A stretch of DNA of 22,074 nt, taken from the NCBI GenBank assembly GCA_045641345.1, contig JAZUGR010000013.1:1-22074 (forward strand), in the 5' to 3' direction. Shown piece after piece: positions 1-7,848 of this stretch. The notes beneath the pieces were generated by a model that was not told the origin of the DNA, made no database searches, and saw only the letters and a list, made by a program, of their open reading frames with translations. Each line of letters starts with the position of its first letter. Within the stretch, counting starts at the first letter, position 1. Both the position numbers and the translations under genes were made by a program. This DNA is from Cacconaster sp045641345. Lineage in GTDB: Bacteria > Bacteroidota > Bacteroidia > Bacteroidales > UBA932.

Positions 1-1384
1 CCACCACGTCGAGCTTTTCGCCGATGGAGGTGGACTCCGAAGGATGCTTTACCTTCTTGTTCCAGCTCAGGTCGCTGATATGAACGTGACCGTCGGCCCC
101 CTCCTCAAGCTCTACGAACACACCGAAATTGGTGAAGTTGCGTACAGTTGCGGTATGCTTGGAATTGATGGGGTATTTCTCAGTGATGGTAGCCCAGGGA
201 TCCGGTTTGAGCTGCTTGATACCGAGGCTCATCTTGCGCTCTTCCCTGTCGATTGTAAGAACGACAGCCTCGACCTCCTGACCTACGGTAAGGAAGTCCT
301 GTGCGCTGCGCAGATGCAGGCTCCAGCTCATTTCAGAAACGTGGATGAGGCCTTCTACACCGGGCTGCACCTCAACGAATGCACCGTAGTCGGCAATCAC
401 CACAACCTTGCCCTTCACCTTGTCGCCAACCTTGAGGTTTGCATCGAGTGCATCCCAGGGATGAGGTGAAAGCTGCTTGAGACCGAGAGCGATGCGCTTC
501 TTGGTTTCGTCGAAGTCGAGGATTACGACATTGATCTTCTCGTCGAGAGACACGATCTCTTCGGGATGGCTCACGCGGCCCCAGGAGAGGTCGGTGATAT
601 GGATGAGACCGTCAACGCCGCCGAGGTCGACGAACACGCCGTATGAAGTGATGTTCTTCACAACGCCTTCGAGAACCTGGCCCTTCTCGAGATGGCTTAC
701 GATCTCGGCCTTCTGGGCTTCGATCTCAGCCTCGATGAGAGCCTTGTGCGATACAACCACGTTCCTGAATTCGTGATTGATCTTGACAATCTTGAATTCC
801 ATCGTCTTGTCGACGAATACGTCATAGTCGCGGATGGGCTTCACGTCGATCTGGCTGCCGGGAAGGAATGCCTCGATGCCGAATACGTCGACAATCATAC
901 CTCCCTTGGTGCGGTACTTGATATATCCTTTTATTATTTCTTCGTTTTCGTATGCCTCGTTGACCCTGTCCCAGGACTTGAGGGAGCGTGCCCTCTTGTG
1001 GGAAAGAACCAGCTGGCCCTTCTTGTCCTCCGCATTTTCGACATACACGTCAACCTTGTCGCCGACTGCGAGGTCGGGGTTGTAACGGAATTCGTTGATG
1101 CTTACGACACCTTCGCTCTTGTAACCGATGTTGACGATCACTTCGCGCTTGTTGATGCCTACCACGGTGCCTTCGACCACCTCGTTCTCGCTTACACACG
1201 AAAGGGTGCGGCCGTAGTTCTCTTCATCAGCTGCCTTGTCGGCCTCGTCGAAGCCGTCGTTTTCGAATGAATCCCAGTCAAACGTGGCGTTGTCTGCGGA
1301 AGCATTGCTCTTCCTGGTTGCGGGAGCCGTGCGGATCTCCTCCTCTACGCCTGCAACCTCGTTGTTTTCAATTTCTTTTGCCAT
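1..1384 (-). CDS. rpsA: 30S ribosomal protein S1, 5' part (cut by window edge)
   Basis: The reverse strand reads open from an ATG at 1384 to the left edge, giving the first 461 residues. S1 binds mRNA on the 30S subunit and helps start translation. After an acidic, low-complexity N-terminus of about 65 residues come repeated S1 (OB-fold) domains: one starting near residue 66 (EGTVVGINKREVIVNIGYKS), a second with FLPGSQID, then three canonical repeats with GVFVDLGGVDGLIHITDLSW, GAFVEVQPGVEGLIHVSEMSW-like and GVFVELEEGADGHVHISDLSW-like cores. The linkers GLKQLSPHPWD and GIKQLKPDPWA between domains are typical. The near-repeated DNA around 190-240 and 450-490 reflects these linkers. The remaining C-terminal domain(s) and the stop lie outside the window. 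A good promoter sits about 55 nt upstream. Identification is secure; only the 3' end is missing. Confidence 0.97.
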   Translation of the reverse strand, partial: MAKEIENNEVAGVEEEIRTAPATRKSNASADNATFDWDSFENDGFDEADKAADEENYGRTLSCVSENEVVEGTVVGINKREVIVNIGYKSEGVVSINEFRYNPDLAVGDKVDVYVENAEDKKGQLVLSHKRARSLKSWDRVNEAYENEEIIKGYIKYRTKGGMIVDVFGIEAFLPGSQIDVKPIRDYDVFVDKTMEFKIVKINHEFRNVVVSHKALIEAEIEAQKAEIVSHLEKGQVLEGVVKNITSYGVFVDLGGVDGLIHITDLSWGRVSHPEEIVSLDEKINVVILDFDETKKRIALGLKQLSPHPWDALDANLKVGDKVKGKVVVIADYGAFVEVQPGVEGLIHVSEMSWSLHLRSAQDFLTVGQEVEAVVLTIDREERKMSLGIKQLKPDPWATITEKYPINSKHTATVRNFTNFGVFVELEEGADGHVHISDLSWNKKVKHPSESTSIGEKLDVV

Positions 1385-1439
1385 AATTCTTTAACGATTA
1401 AGGGTTGGACTTTATTTATAAACCGTAAAAACGGAGTTG

Positions 1440-1470
1440 CAAAGTTATCACTAAATATTTGATTTGCAAA
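1440..1470 (-). promoter_or_regulatory. Bacteroidetes-type promoter of rpsA
   Basis: On the minus strand a TTTG box (1467-1470) is followed, after 19 nt, by TAACTTTG (1440-1447), a full match to the TAnnTTTG -7 element used by the Bacteroidetes housekeeping sigma factor. Transcription would start near 1433, giving a leader of about 50 nt before the rpsA ATG at 1384. The spacing and both boxes are read directly; activity is inferred. Confidence 0.8.
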
Positions 1471-1524
1471 CACGGCAAAAAAATATCCGGGTACTATGAA
1501 TTATGAATTGTGAGGTATAATCAT

Positions 1525-1532
1525 TACCTTTA
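1525..1532 (+). promoter_or_regulatory. possible -7 element of the S9 peptidase gene
   Basis: TACCTTTA matches TAnnTTTG at seven of eight positions and lies 40 nt before the chosen ATG at 1573. No clear TTG stands at the expected upstream distance, so this is a weak call. It faces away from the rpsA promoter in the same 190-nt divergent intergenic region. Confidence 0.35.
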
Positions 1533-1572
1533 CAAGATGAACCCGTTCCCGGAACACAAACAGACAAACAAT

Positions 1573-4194
1573 ATGAAAAAACTGACAATCATTCTGCTGT
1601 CATTCACCGTCCTCGTGCCGTCAATGGCACAAACGGCCTATCAGAGGCCTCCACAGGACATAGTCGACATGCTCACGGCCAAACCGGTGCCTACGGCCAT
1701 ATTCAACTCTTCGGGCACCCTCGGGGTTGTATCATACAAAGACAGTCCGCTGATGCCTATCAGCGAAATCGTCAATATGGATGAATACAAGGTAGGCGGG
1801 CTCCGCATCAACGCCAACAACTTCTCGGACTCCCGCTACAAAACCATCACCAGCGGCATCTCCCTGGTAAAAGTCCCCGATGGAGCGATAGTCGAAATCG
1901 ACGGCATCCCTTCGGGGGCCAAAATATCGTCTGTCAAATGGTCGCCGGACGGCAAAGTGTTCTGCTTCCTCAACACAACCGACTACTCCGTCGACCTCTA
2001 CCGTGTCGATGCGACCGCAAAGGCCCCGGTAGCCGAAAGGATCAACACAATGAGGGTGAACAACACCTACGGCGCGGCTTTCTGCTTTATGCCCGACGGC
2101 AAGTCCATCATATACAAGGCTGTGCCCTCCAATATCGGGCAGATGCCTTCAGACAGGACCCCGAAGGGTCCCATCGTGCAGCGCAGCAACGGCAAACCCT
2201 ACAAATACCGCACCTATCAGGACCTCGTCAAGAGTCTTTTCGATGAGGACGTTTACGAATATCTGTGCGGCGCCCAGCTCTGCGTGTGGAACAACGGCCT
2301 TACCAGAATCATCGGCGACAAGGCGGTATTCAGAAGCTTCGACCCGTCGCCAGACGGCAACTTCCTTCTCGTGGTGGTCGAGAAACGCCCCTATTCCTAT
2401 GTAAGGAGCCACCTGTCGTTCGGCGCGTGGACATCCGTATGGGACATCACCGGCAAGGAGGTCAAGGTGCTCAAGAAATCCATATCTGCCGGCGCATCCA
2501 AGTCAAAGAAAGACACCTCCGACGTGATTGTCACCGGCAACGTGGCCGAGTGGAGCACGGGTGCTCCAGATGAGAGCCAGGACGGTTTCTCCGATGAGGA
2601 CGCAAAGAAAACCACGACGACAAAGAGTTTCTTCTGCTGGCGTCCCGACGAGCCGGCCACGGTGGCGTGGATAGAAACCGAAGTGACTACGGGAAGTGAC
2701 GAGGACAACAAGGACGATGACGACAAGGATTCCAGGGACGACGACAAGGAGAAGGAAGAAAAGCCCGAGCCGACCTACACCACAAGCCTCTGGCAGTTCG
2801 AATATCCTTTCCTTTACAAGAGCCAGAAGAAGATGCTCTTCAAGAGCCAGTACAAGATGAGCAACGTCATCTGGTGCGACGAAGACCTTGCCATCTACAC
2901 CGAAACCAACAGCAAGGAGAAATTCAAGAGGATAATGGCGTTCACCCCGGCCGATTCCGTCGTGGTGGCCGAAGAGATATTCCGGTACAGCACCGAGCAC
3001 GACACCGTGGGCAATGCGCCGGTCTATGGCGAACCTCTCAAGAGAACCGACCCCGGAACCTGCGCCTCTCTCCTGTGGGTGGAGGGCTCCACGATGTTCC
3101 TCAAGGGTGACAACCGCCCCGACGCCGAAGGCGACAATATGTCGTTCATCGACGCATTCAACATACGCAGCGGCAAAATCACCAACCTCTGGACAGGCAA
3201 GGCCCCCTACAACGAAGTCGTTGCAAAGGTCGTCGGCATATCCCCCAAGGGCGTCACTTTCATAAGCCGCAAGCAGTCGTGCAAGGAAGTCCCCAACTAC
3301 TGTCTGGTAACGGTCAAGGGAGGCAAGGAGAGTTCGGTCAGGTTCACCGATTTCGAAAACCCGCTGCCGCAGATGCTCGACATTCAGGATTCATTCGTAA
3401 CGTACCGCCGCGCCGACGGACTCAAGATGTCAGGCCGTCTCTATCTCCCGGCAGGATACGACAAGGAACGCGACGGCAAACTTCCGGTGCTCCTCTGGAC
3501 ATACCCTTACGAATACCAGTGCCCCGCCGAAGCCGAGAAATTCCGCGTACCCCGCTACACCTATCCCGTACCGGGCCGCGCCCAGCTGATGCACTGGGCG
3601 ACCAAAGGCTATGCGGTACTTATGGGATTCTCAATGCCCATTGTGGCCAAGACACTCAAGGGCAAGCCAAACGACACCCTGGTAGAGCAGATGGTGATGA
3701 ACGCCGAGGCCGCAATAAACTATCTTGATTCGATAGGCGTGGGCGACCGCAACAGGGTTGCCGTTGGAGGCCATTCCTACGGGTCGTTCATGACCGCCAA
3801 CCTTATGACCCACACCACCTGGTTCAAGGCGGGATTCGCTGAGAGCGGCGCACACAACCGCTCCCTCACCCCGTTCGGATTCCAGCACGAGGGCCGCACC
3901 TACTGGAAGGCGAAGAAGATGTACAACAAGGTATCCCCCTTCAATTATGCCGACTCCCTTTCGGGCCACCTCCTCCTGATTCACGGCACAATGGACGAGA
4001 ATGCCGGAACCCACCCGATACAGAGCGAACGTATGTACTATGCAGCCGCCGGATGCGGAAAGGACGTCGACTACCTGCAGCTCCCCTTCGAGGGCCACAC
4101 CTATGTCTTCGAGGAAAACGTGCTGCACAATGCCAACGAGCAGTGGAAGGCGCTCGAAAAATATGTCAAGAACGCCAAGAAGCCGGAGGAATAA
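1573..4194 (+). CDS. secreted S9 family serine peptidase (glutamyl endopeptidase-like prolyl oligopeptidase fold)
   Basis: This is an 873-residue exported peptidase. The ATG at 1573 is preferred over an upstream GTG at 1510 because it begins a clean signal peptide (MKKLTIILLSF...), with likely cleavage after SMA at residue 19, before QT. The middle part contains beta-propeller-like stretches (SSVKWSPDGKVFCF, FDPSPDGNFLL). The C-terminal alpha/beta-hydrolase domain carries the catalytic triad: Ser735 in GGHSYGSFM, Asp808 in HGTMDENAGTH and His842 in FEGHTYVF. The GGHSYGxFMTANL context matches the plant chloroplast glutamyl endopeptidase branch of S9 better than dipeptidyl peptidase IV; substrate preference is inferred. 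An odd feature is a strongly acidic, Asp/Lys/Glu-rich insert at about residues 374-400. The gene stands alone on the plus strand, with prfA following under its own promoter. Confidence 0.9.
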   Translation: MKKLTIILLSFTVLVPSMAQTAYQRPPQDIVDMLTAKPVPTAIFNSSGTLGVVSYKDSPLMPISEIVNMDEYKVGGLRINANNFSDSRYKTITSGISLVKVPDGAIVEIDGIPSGAKISSVKWSPDGKVFCFLNTTDYSVDLYRVDATAKAPVAERINTMRVNNTYGAAFCFMPDGKSIIYKAVPSNIGQMPSDRTPKGPIVQRSNGKPYKYRTYQDLVKSLFDEDVYEYLCGAQLCVWNNGLTRIIGDKAVFRSFDPSPDGNFLLVVVEKRPYSYVRSHLSFGAWTSVWDITGKEVKVLKKSISAGASKSKKDTSDVIVTGNVAEWSTGAPDESQDGFSDEDAKKTTTTKSFFCWRPDEPATVAWIETEVTTGSDEDNKDDDDKDSRDDDKEKEEKPEPTYTTSLWQFEYPFLYKSQKKMLFKSQYKMSNVIWCDEDLAIYTETNSKEKFKRIMAFTPADSVVVAEEIFRYSTEHDTVGNAPVYGEPLKRTDPGTCASLLWVEGSTMFLKGDNRPDAEGDNMSFIDAFNIRSGKITNLWTGKAPYNEVVAKVVGISPKGVTFISRKQSCKEVPNYCLVTVKGGKESSVRFTDFENPLPQMLDIQDSFVTYRRADGLKMSGRLYLPAGYDKERDGKLPVLLWTYPYEYQCPAEAEKFRVPRYTYPVPGRAQLMHWATKGYAVLMGFSMPIVAKTLKGKPNDTLVEQMVMNAEAAINYLDSIGVGDRNRVAVGGHSYGSFMTANLMTHTTWFKAGFAESGAHNRSLTPFGFQHEGRTYWKAKKMYNKVSPFNYADSLSGHLLLIHGTMDENAGTHPIQSERMYYAAAGCGKDVDYLQLPFEGHTYVFEENVLHNANEQWKALEKYVKNAKKPEE

Positions 4195-4205
4195 GGATAT
4201 TTTAG

Positions 4206-4213
4206 TAATTTTG
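4206..4213 (+). promoter_or_regulatory. -7 element of the prfA promoter
   Basis: TAATTTTG is an exact TAnnTTTG match, 12 nt past the stop of the S9 peptidase gene. No good TTG is seen at the -33 distance. Transcription from it would begin near 4220, leaving only about ten nucleotides before the prfA ATG at 4231, so the mRNA would be nearly leaderless. Confidence 0.6.
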
Positions 4214-4230
4214 CGCCAAATTTGAATCTT

Positions 4231-5316
4231 ATGGCAGAAAACACCCTACTGGAAAAGATAAAGGGGCTCAAGGACAAATACGAGTCTATAGCCGCACAGA
4301 TATCGGACCCCGGAACGATGTCCGACATGAAGCGCTACGTGCAGCTCAACAAGGACTACAAGGAACTCGAGCCCATAGTGGCAGCAGGTGAAAAATACAG
4401 CAAGATGATCTCCGACCTTGCCGGCGCCAAGGACATCCTGATGAACGAAAAGGACGATGACCTGCGCGAGATGGCCAGGGAGGAGGCTTCCGGAATCGAA
4501 GCTGCCCTTCCCCAGCTTGAGGAGGAGATAAGGATAATGCTTATCCCCGCCGACCCGCAGGACGGCAAGAACGCCATCCTCGAAATACGAGGCGGCACTG
4601 GCGGCGACGAGGCGGCGATATTTGCCGGCGACCTTTTCCGGATGTACTCCAAATATTTCGAGAAGAAGGGCTGGAAATGTGAGGTCACCTCCCAGAGCGA
4701 GGGTGCGGCCGGAGGCTTCAAGGAGATTGTCTGCAAGATAAGCGGCGACAAGGTTTACGGCACCCTCAAGTACGAAAGCGGCGTACACCGCGTGCAGAGA
4801 GTGCCCCAAACCGAAACGCAGGGCCGTGTGCACACCTCCGCAGCTTCGGTGGTGGTACTTCCCGAAGCCGACGAATTCGACGTCGAGATAGATATGAAGG
4901 ACGTGCGCAAGGACACCTTCTGCTCGTCGGGCCCCGGCGGGCAGGGAGTCAACACCACCTATTCGGCGGTCAGGCTCACCCACATACCTTCAGGCATAGT
5001 CGTCCAGTGCCAGGACGAAAGGTCGCAGCTGAAGAACCTCGACAAGGCCCTCCAGGAACTCAGGACCCGTCTCTACAACCTCGAATACGAAAAGTACCTC
5101 AACGACATCACCACAAAACGCAAGACTATGGTCTCGACGGGTGACAGGTCGGCCAAGATACGCACCTACAACTATCCCCAGAGCAGGGTTACCGACCATC
5201 GCATCAACTATACGATGTACAACCTGCCCGTATTTATGGACGGGGACATACAGGATACCATCGACCAGTTGCAGATTGCCGAGAACGCAGAGCGCCTCAA
5301 GGCTGCAGGAGAGTAG
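4231..5316 (+). CDS. prfA: peptide chain release factor 1
   Basis: The 361-residue product is the class I release factor that recognises UAA and UAG in the ribosomal A site and triggers peptidyl-tRNA hydrolysis. The catalytic GGQ is at residues 236-238 in SSGPGGQGVN. The stop-codon recognition tripeptide is Pro192-Gln193-Thr194 in RVPQTETQGRVHTS, the PxT form of RF1 and not the SPF form of RF2. Length is close to the 360 residues of E. coli RF1, and the N-terminal helical domain is present. The ATG at 4231 is preferred to an in-frame TTG at 4222, which would add only MNL. The 3' end overlaps the convergent tcdA gene by 20 nt. A strong intrinsic terminator follows 40 nt after the stop, inside tcdA. 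Confidence 0.97.
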   Translation: MAENTLLEKIKGLKDKYESIAAQISDPGTMSDMKRYVQLNKDYKELEPIVAAGEKYSKMISDLAGAKDILMNEKDDDLREMAREEASGIEAALPQLEEEIRIMLIPADPQDGKNAILEIRGGTGGDEAAIFAGDLFRMYSKYFEKKGWKCEVTSQSEGAAGGFKEIVCKISGDKVYGTLKYESGVHRVQRVPQTETQGRVHTSAASVVVLPEADEFDVEIDMKDVRKDTFCSSGPGGQGVNTTYSAVRLTHIPSGIVVQCQDERSQLKNLDKALQELRTRLYNLEYEKYLNDITTKRKTMVSTGDRSAKIRTYNYPQSRVTDHRINYTMYNLPVFMDGDIQDTIDQLQIAENAERLKAAGE

Positions 5317-6028
5317 TCAGGGCCGCCTGTGCACAGGCGCAACCGAAAGCTGCAGGCAGGTAGGAAATGGTTCCTACCTGCGATTTTTTATTGCTGGTTT
5401 CAGCCTGCTCGGCCTCGCTCAACTCCACGATAGCCTCATTTACGGGGAGCTCTTCCGAGAAAACGGCCTTGAATCCCTTTGTGATTCCCATCTTGCGCAG
5501 TTTCTTGCGCACGATATACGCAAGCGGGCAGTTGAACGACTTGGATATGTCGGTGATGCGGATTCTGGTTACGTCGTATTTGGCCCCGGAGCCCATCGAG
5601 CTCACCAACGGGATATGATTCCCGACGCAGTGGCATATAAGGGCGAGTTTGGGTGAGAGCGTGTCTATTGCATCGATCAGATAGTCGATATGGAATCCTG
5701 ACAGAACGCCCACGTTGCCTGAATCGAGATATTCGTCAACCACCGTCAGGTCAAGTTCCGGATTTATGTCCTTGAGACGCTCTGCGACGACCTCCGTCTT
5801 GAGGCGGCCGACAGTCGAAGAGAGCGCCGGTATCTGGCGGTTGCGGTTGGTGTCGCTCACCCTGTCGCAGTCGAGGATGACCAGATGCCCCACACCGGCG
5901 CGGACCACCATCTCGGCAGCCACAGAGCCCACTCCGCCGAGCCCCACCACCGCCACGCAGGCATCGGAGAGACGTTTTGCCCCATCGGGGCCAACCAGCA
6001 GTGCAGTACGTGATTTCCAGTCTTCCAT
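5297..6028 (-). CDS. tcdA: tRNA threonylcarbamoyladenosine dehydratase, TcdA/ThiF-E1 family
   Basis: The 243-residue protein belongs to the ThiF/MoeB/E1-like adenylating family and best fits TcdA (CsdL/YgdL), which cyclises t6A at tRNA position 37 using ATP. The Rossmann nucleotide-binding loop is VVGLGGVGSVAAE (residues 27-39), followed by the DCDRVSDTNRNRQ signature (53-65) and the AIDTLSPKLAL segment. The absence of a rhodanese domain or zinc-binding CxxC pairs argues against MoeB or ThiF. It is the last gene of the nrnA operon, starting 3 nt after the mazG stop. Its last 20 nt overlap the 3' end of convergent prfA, and its C-terminal coding region contains the prfA terminator. The 'GTISYLPAAFGC' tail resembles the conserved C-terminus of the family. 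Confidence 0.9.
   Translation of the reverse strand: MEDWKSRTALLVGPDGAKRLSDACVAVVGLGGVGSVAAEMVVRAGVGHLVILDCDRVSDTNRNRQIPALSSTVGRLKTEVVAERLKDINPELDLTVVDEYLDSGNVGVLSGFHIDYLIDAIDTLSPKLALICHCVGNHIPLVSSMGSGAKYDVTRIRITDISKSFNCPLAYIVRKKLRKMGITKGFKAVFSEELPVNEAIVELSEAEQAETSNKKSQVGTISYLPAAFGCACAQAALTTLLQP
5356..5389 (+). terminator. intrinsic terminator of prfA, embedded in tcdA
   Basis: A perfect 11-bp stem (GCAGGTAGGAA at 5356-5366, TTCCTACCTGC at 5371-5381) with a four-base loop is followed two bases later by six T residues (5384-5389). This is a textbook Rho-independent terminator for plus-strand transcription, 40 nt past the prfA stop. It lies wholly inside the minus-strand tcdA reading frame, where the T tract encodes Lys214-Lys215 and the stem encodes about residues 216-225 of TcdA. 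Confidence 0.85.
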
Positions 6029-6031
6029 CGG

Positions 6032-6835
6032 TCAGAGGCCCTTGGCTTTGGCCTCCTCCCAAAGCGCATCCATATCGGCGAGCGTCATATCGCGCAGGTC
6101 GAGGCCGCGGGCCTTGCCCGTTTCTTCGACATACGTGAAACGGTTGCGGAACTTGGAGCACGTCCTCTCGAGAGCGGTATCGGGATTGAGGTCGTAGAGC
6201 CTTGCGGCATTCACAATCGAAAAGATGAGATCCCCAAGCTCACCCTCGGCGGCATCCCTGGCGGATGCATCGTTCAGGTCGAGGCGCCCGAGTTCCGTGC
6301 GGAACTCGCCCGTTTCCTCCTCAACCTTCGACCAGACATCCTCCTTGCGGGCGAAATCGAAACCGACGGCCCTTGCCTTGTCCTGCATCCTGTATGCCTT
6401 GATCAGCGGAGGAAGGGTCGAGGGGACTCCCGAAAGCACGGTTTTGTTGCCGTCCTTCTCGCTGCGCTTGAGCTGTTCCCAATTCTTGACCACCTCTCCC
6501 GCCGACGAGGCCGCCACATCGCCATACACGTGCGGATGGCGGTATATCAGCTTTTCACACAGGTGGTCAATCACGTCGGCCACGGAGAATTCGCCATTCT
6601 CCTCCCCGAGCTTGGAATAGAACACTATGTGCAGGAGCACGTCGCCCAGCTCCTTGGATACGTTCTTCATATCCCCGTTAAGGATGGCCTCGCTCAGTTC
6701 GAAGGTCTCCTCTATCGTCTGCGAACGCAGGGAATCAAAGGTCTGCTTGTGGTCCCAGGGACACTTCTCCCTGAGTTCGTCCATTATGTCGAGTAGCCTT
6801 GCGAAGGCCTCCTTCTCACGTGTTCTGTCTTTCAT
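6032..6835 (-). CDS. mazG: nucleoside triphosphate pyrophosphohydrolase MazG
   Basis: The 267-residue product hydrolyses NTPs to NMP and pyrophosphate and is thought to clear non-canonical or excess nucleotides. Two tandem MazG domains are visible. The first has the metal-binding EETFE (residues 42-46) and KELGDVLLH (61-69). The second has EEETGEF (172-178) and GELGDLIFS (198-206). The opening LLDIMDELREKCPWDHKQT is the classic start of full-length bacterial MazG, and the length is close to that of the E. coli enzyme (263 residues). It starts 7 nt after the stop of the larger FKBP-like gene and is followed 3 nt later by tcdA, so it is certainly co-transcribed. Confidence 0.95.
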   Translation of the reverse strand: MKDRTREKEAFARLLDIMDELREKCPWDHKQTFDSLRSQTIEETFELSEAILNGDMKNVSKELGDVLLHIVFYSKLGEENGEFSVADVIDHLCEKLIYRHPHVYGDVAASSAGEVVKNWEQLKRSEKDGNKTVLSGVPSTLPPLIKAYRMQDKARAVGFDFARKEDVWSKVEEETGEFRTELGRLDLNDASARDAAEGELGDLIFSIVNAARLYDLNPDTALERTCSKFRNRFTYVEETGKARGLDLRDMTLADMDALWEEAKAKGL

Positions 6836-6842
6836 GGCTTAA

Positions 6843-7847
6843 TCATTCGCTGTCCTTGGCATACGACTCCTGAATGAAAATCTTGAAATTCAATGGTGAA
6901 TATTCCGGGATGGAGACACCGGACCCCGCAGCCCCGTAGCCGTAGTCGGAACGGAAGAACACCTCCACCGTATCGTGGAGCTTCATTCTGTTGACGGCCA
7001 TCGTAAAACCGGGTATATACCCCGAGTTCGACGAAAGCATCGTATTGAGGTTCTTATAGTAGGTGAAATAGAGCGAATCGCCCGAAACGCTCTTGAGATT
7101 GAACCGGCGCGCCGAGTCCTTGATGTTGGTGTCGAACACCACCCCGTCGAGACGCCTTCCGACATATCTGATGGCCAGGCCCGTTTCGTCGGCTATCGAG
7201 TCCTCTCCCTGGCGGAAGCCAACGCGCACGAAGTAGAACCCGTCGCTGACTGAATCCACTCCCGAGTAATGTTTTTTGGAAAAATCCTTCAGCAGGCTGT
7301 CCTGATAGGATTTGATGTCCTCGATGACACGCTGCAATTCAATCTTGTAAATCACGTTGTTGATTTCGACTGCATTCGGGATGCTTGTGGCATATACCTG
7401 GTTGGTCACGGAACTTTTGCCGACCGGGATTGCCACGGTGGCGCTGCCGCCCTCCTTCATACGCCTTATCACCGACTCGAGCCCGGAAGGGATGGCCCCC
7501 TGGCCGAGACGCCAGATTCTGGGCCCGACGTATGTGTAACTCTCCATGGAGCCGTGCTTCTCGAGAAGCAGAGGGTCGTTGGTCGAAGAGACCCGGTTGT
7601 CTAGCGACTTGCAGACGTAGTTGACGAAAACGTAGGAGGAATCCCCGGCAGGAGAACCGCTCCCCTCCTGAAAGTCCAGGATATACACCCCGGCGGTATC
7701 CTTTTCCAAGGCACCGTAGGTCTGCCTCACCCAAGCCTCGAGCACCCTGTCGGTGGAATGATGTTCGGCCTCCGCCACGTCGCGTGCGCAAGAAGCCGGC
7801 AGCAGCAGAGAAGCCGCAATCAAGGCCGTTGTTGTCAATCTGTTCAT
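6843..7847 (-). CDS. lipoprotein with two FKBP-like domains (peptidyl-prolyl isomerase family)
   Basis: The 334-residue product starts at the ATG at 7847, two bases after the stop of the preceding FKBP-like gene. It opens with a lipoprotein signal (MNRLTTTALIAASLLLPASC), placing the lipidated Cys at residue 20. Two FKBP-like regions follow. The first (about 70-178) keeps the GLESVIRRMKEGGSATVAIP core but lacks the FD substrate-pocket motif. The second (about 222-325) is fuller, with GVVFDTN, IPGFTMAVNRM, YGYGAAGSGVSIPEYSPLNFKI. FKBP proteins isomerise prolyl bonds and assist folding; a periplasmic or envelope folding role is inferred. The C-terminal domain is the likely active one. An in-frame start farther upstream would run into the neighbouring gene and add no signal. 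Confidence 0.85.
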   Translation of the reverse strand: MNRLTTTALIAASLLLPASCARDVAEAEHHSTDRVLEAWVRQTYGALEKDTAGVYILDFQEGSGSPAGDSSYVFVNYVCKSLDNRVSSTNDPLLLEKHGSMESYTYVGPRIWRLGQGAIPSGLESVIRRMKEGGSATVAIPVGKSSVTNQVYATSIPNAVEINNVIYKIELQRVIEDIKSYQDSLLKDFSKKHYSGVDSVSDGFYFVRVGFRQGEDSIADETGLAIRYVGRRLDGVVFDTNIKDSARRFNLKSVSGDSLYFTYYKNLNTMLSSNSGYIPGFTMAVNRMKLHDTVEVFFRSDYGYGAAGSGVSIPEYSPLNFKIFIQESYAKDSE

Positions 7848-7848
7848 A

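Noticed and set aside
190..500. Imperfect DNA repeats within rpsA
   Set aside because: They are explained by the repeated S1 domains and their GLKQL/GIKQL linkers, not by a separate repeat element.
692..1270. Plus-strand open frames opposite rpsA
   Set aside because: The minus strand encodes unmistakable S1 repeats across the same bases; the plus-strand frames are codon-bias shadows.
1423..1434. CCGT/ACGG mini-hairpin upstream of rpsA as a leader regulatory structure
   Set aside because: The stem is only four base pairs and lies at the predicted transcription start, so it is unlikely to be a regulatory hairpin.
4246..4983. 245-codon minus-strand open frame opposite prfA
   Set aside because: prfA carries the GGQ and PxT motifs on the plus strand; the antisense product has no recognisable family features.
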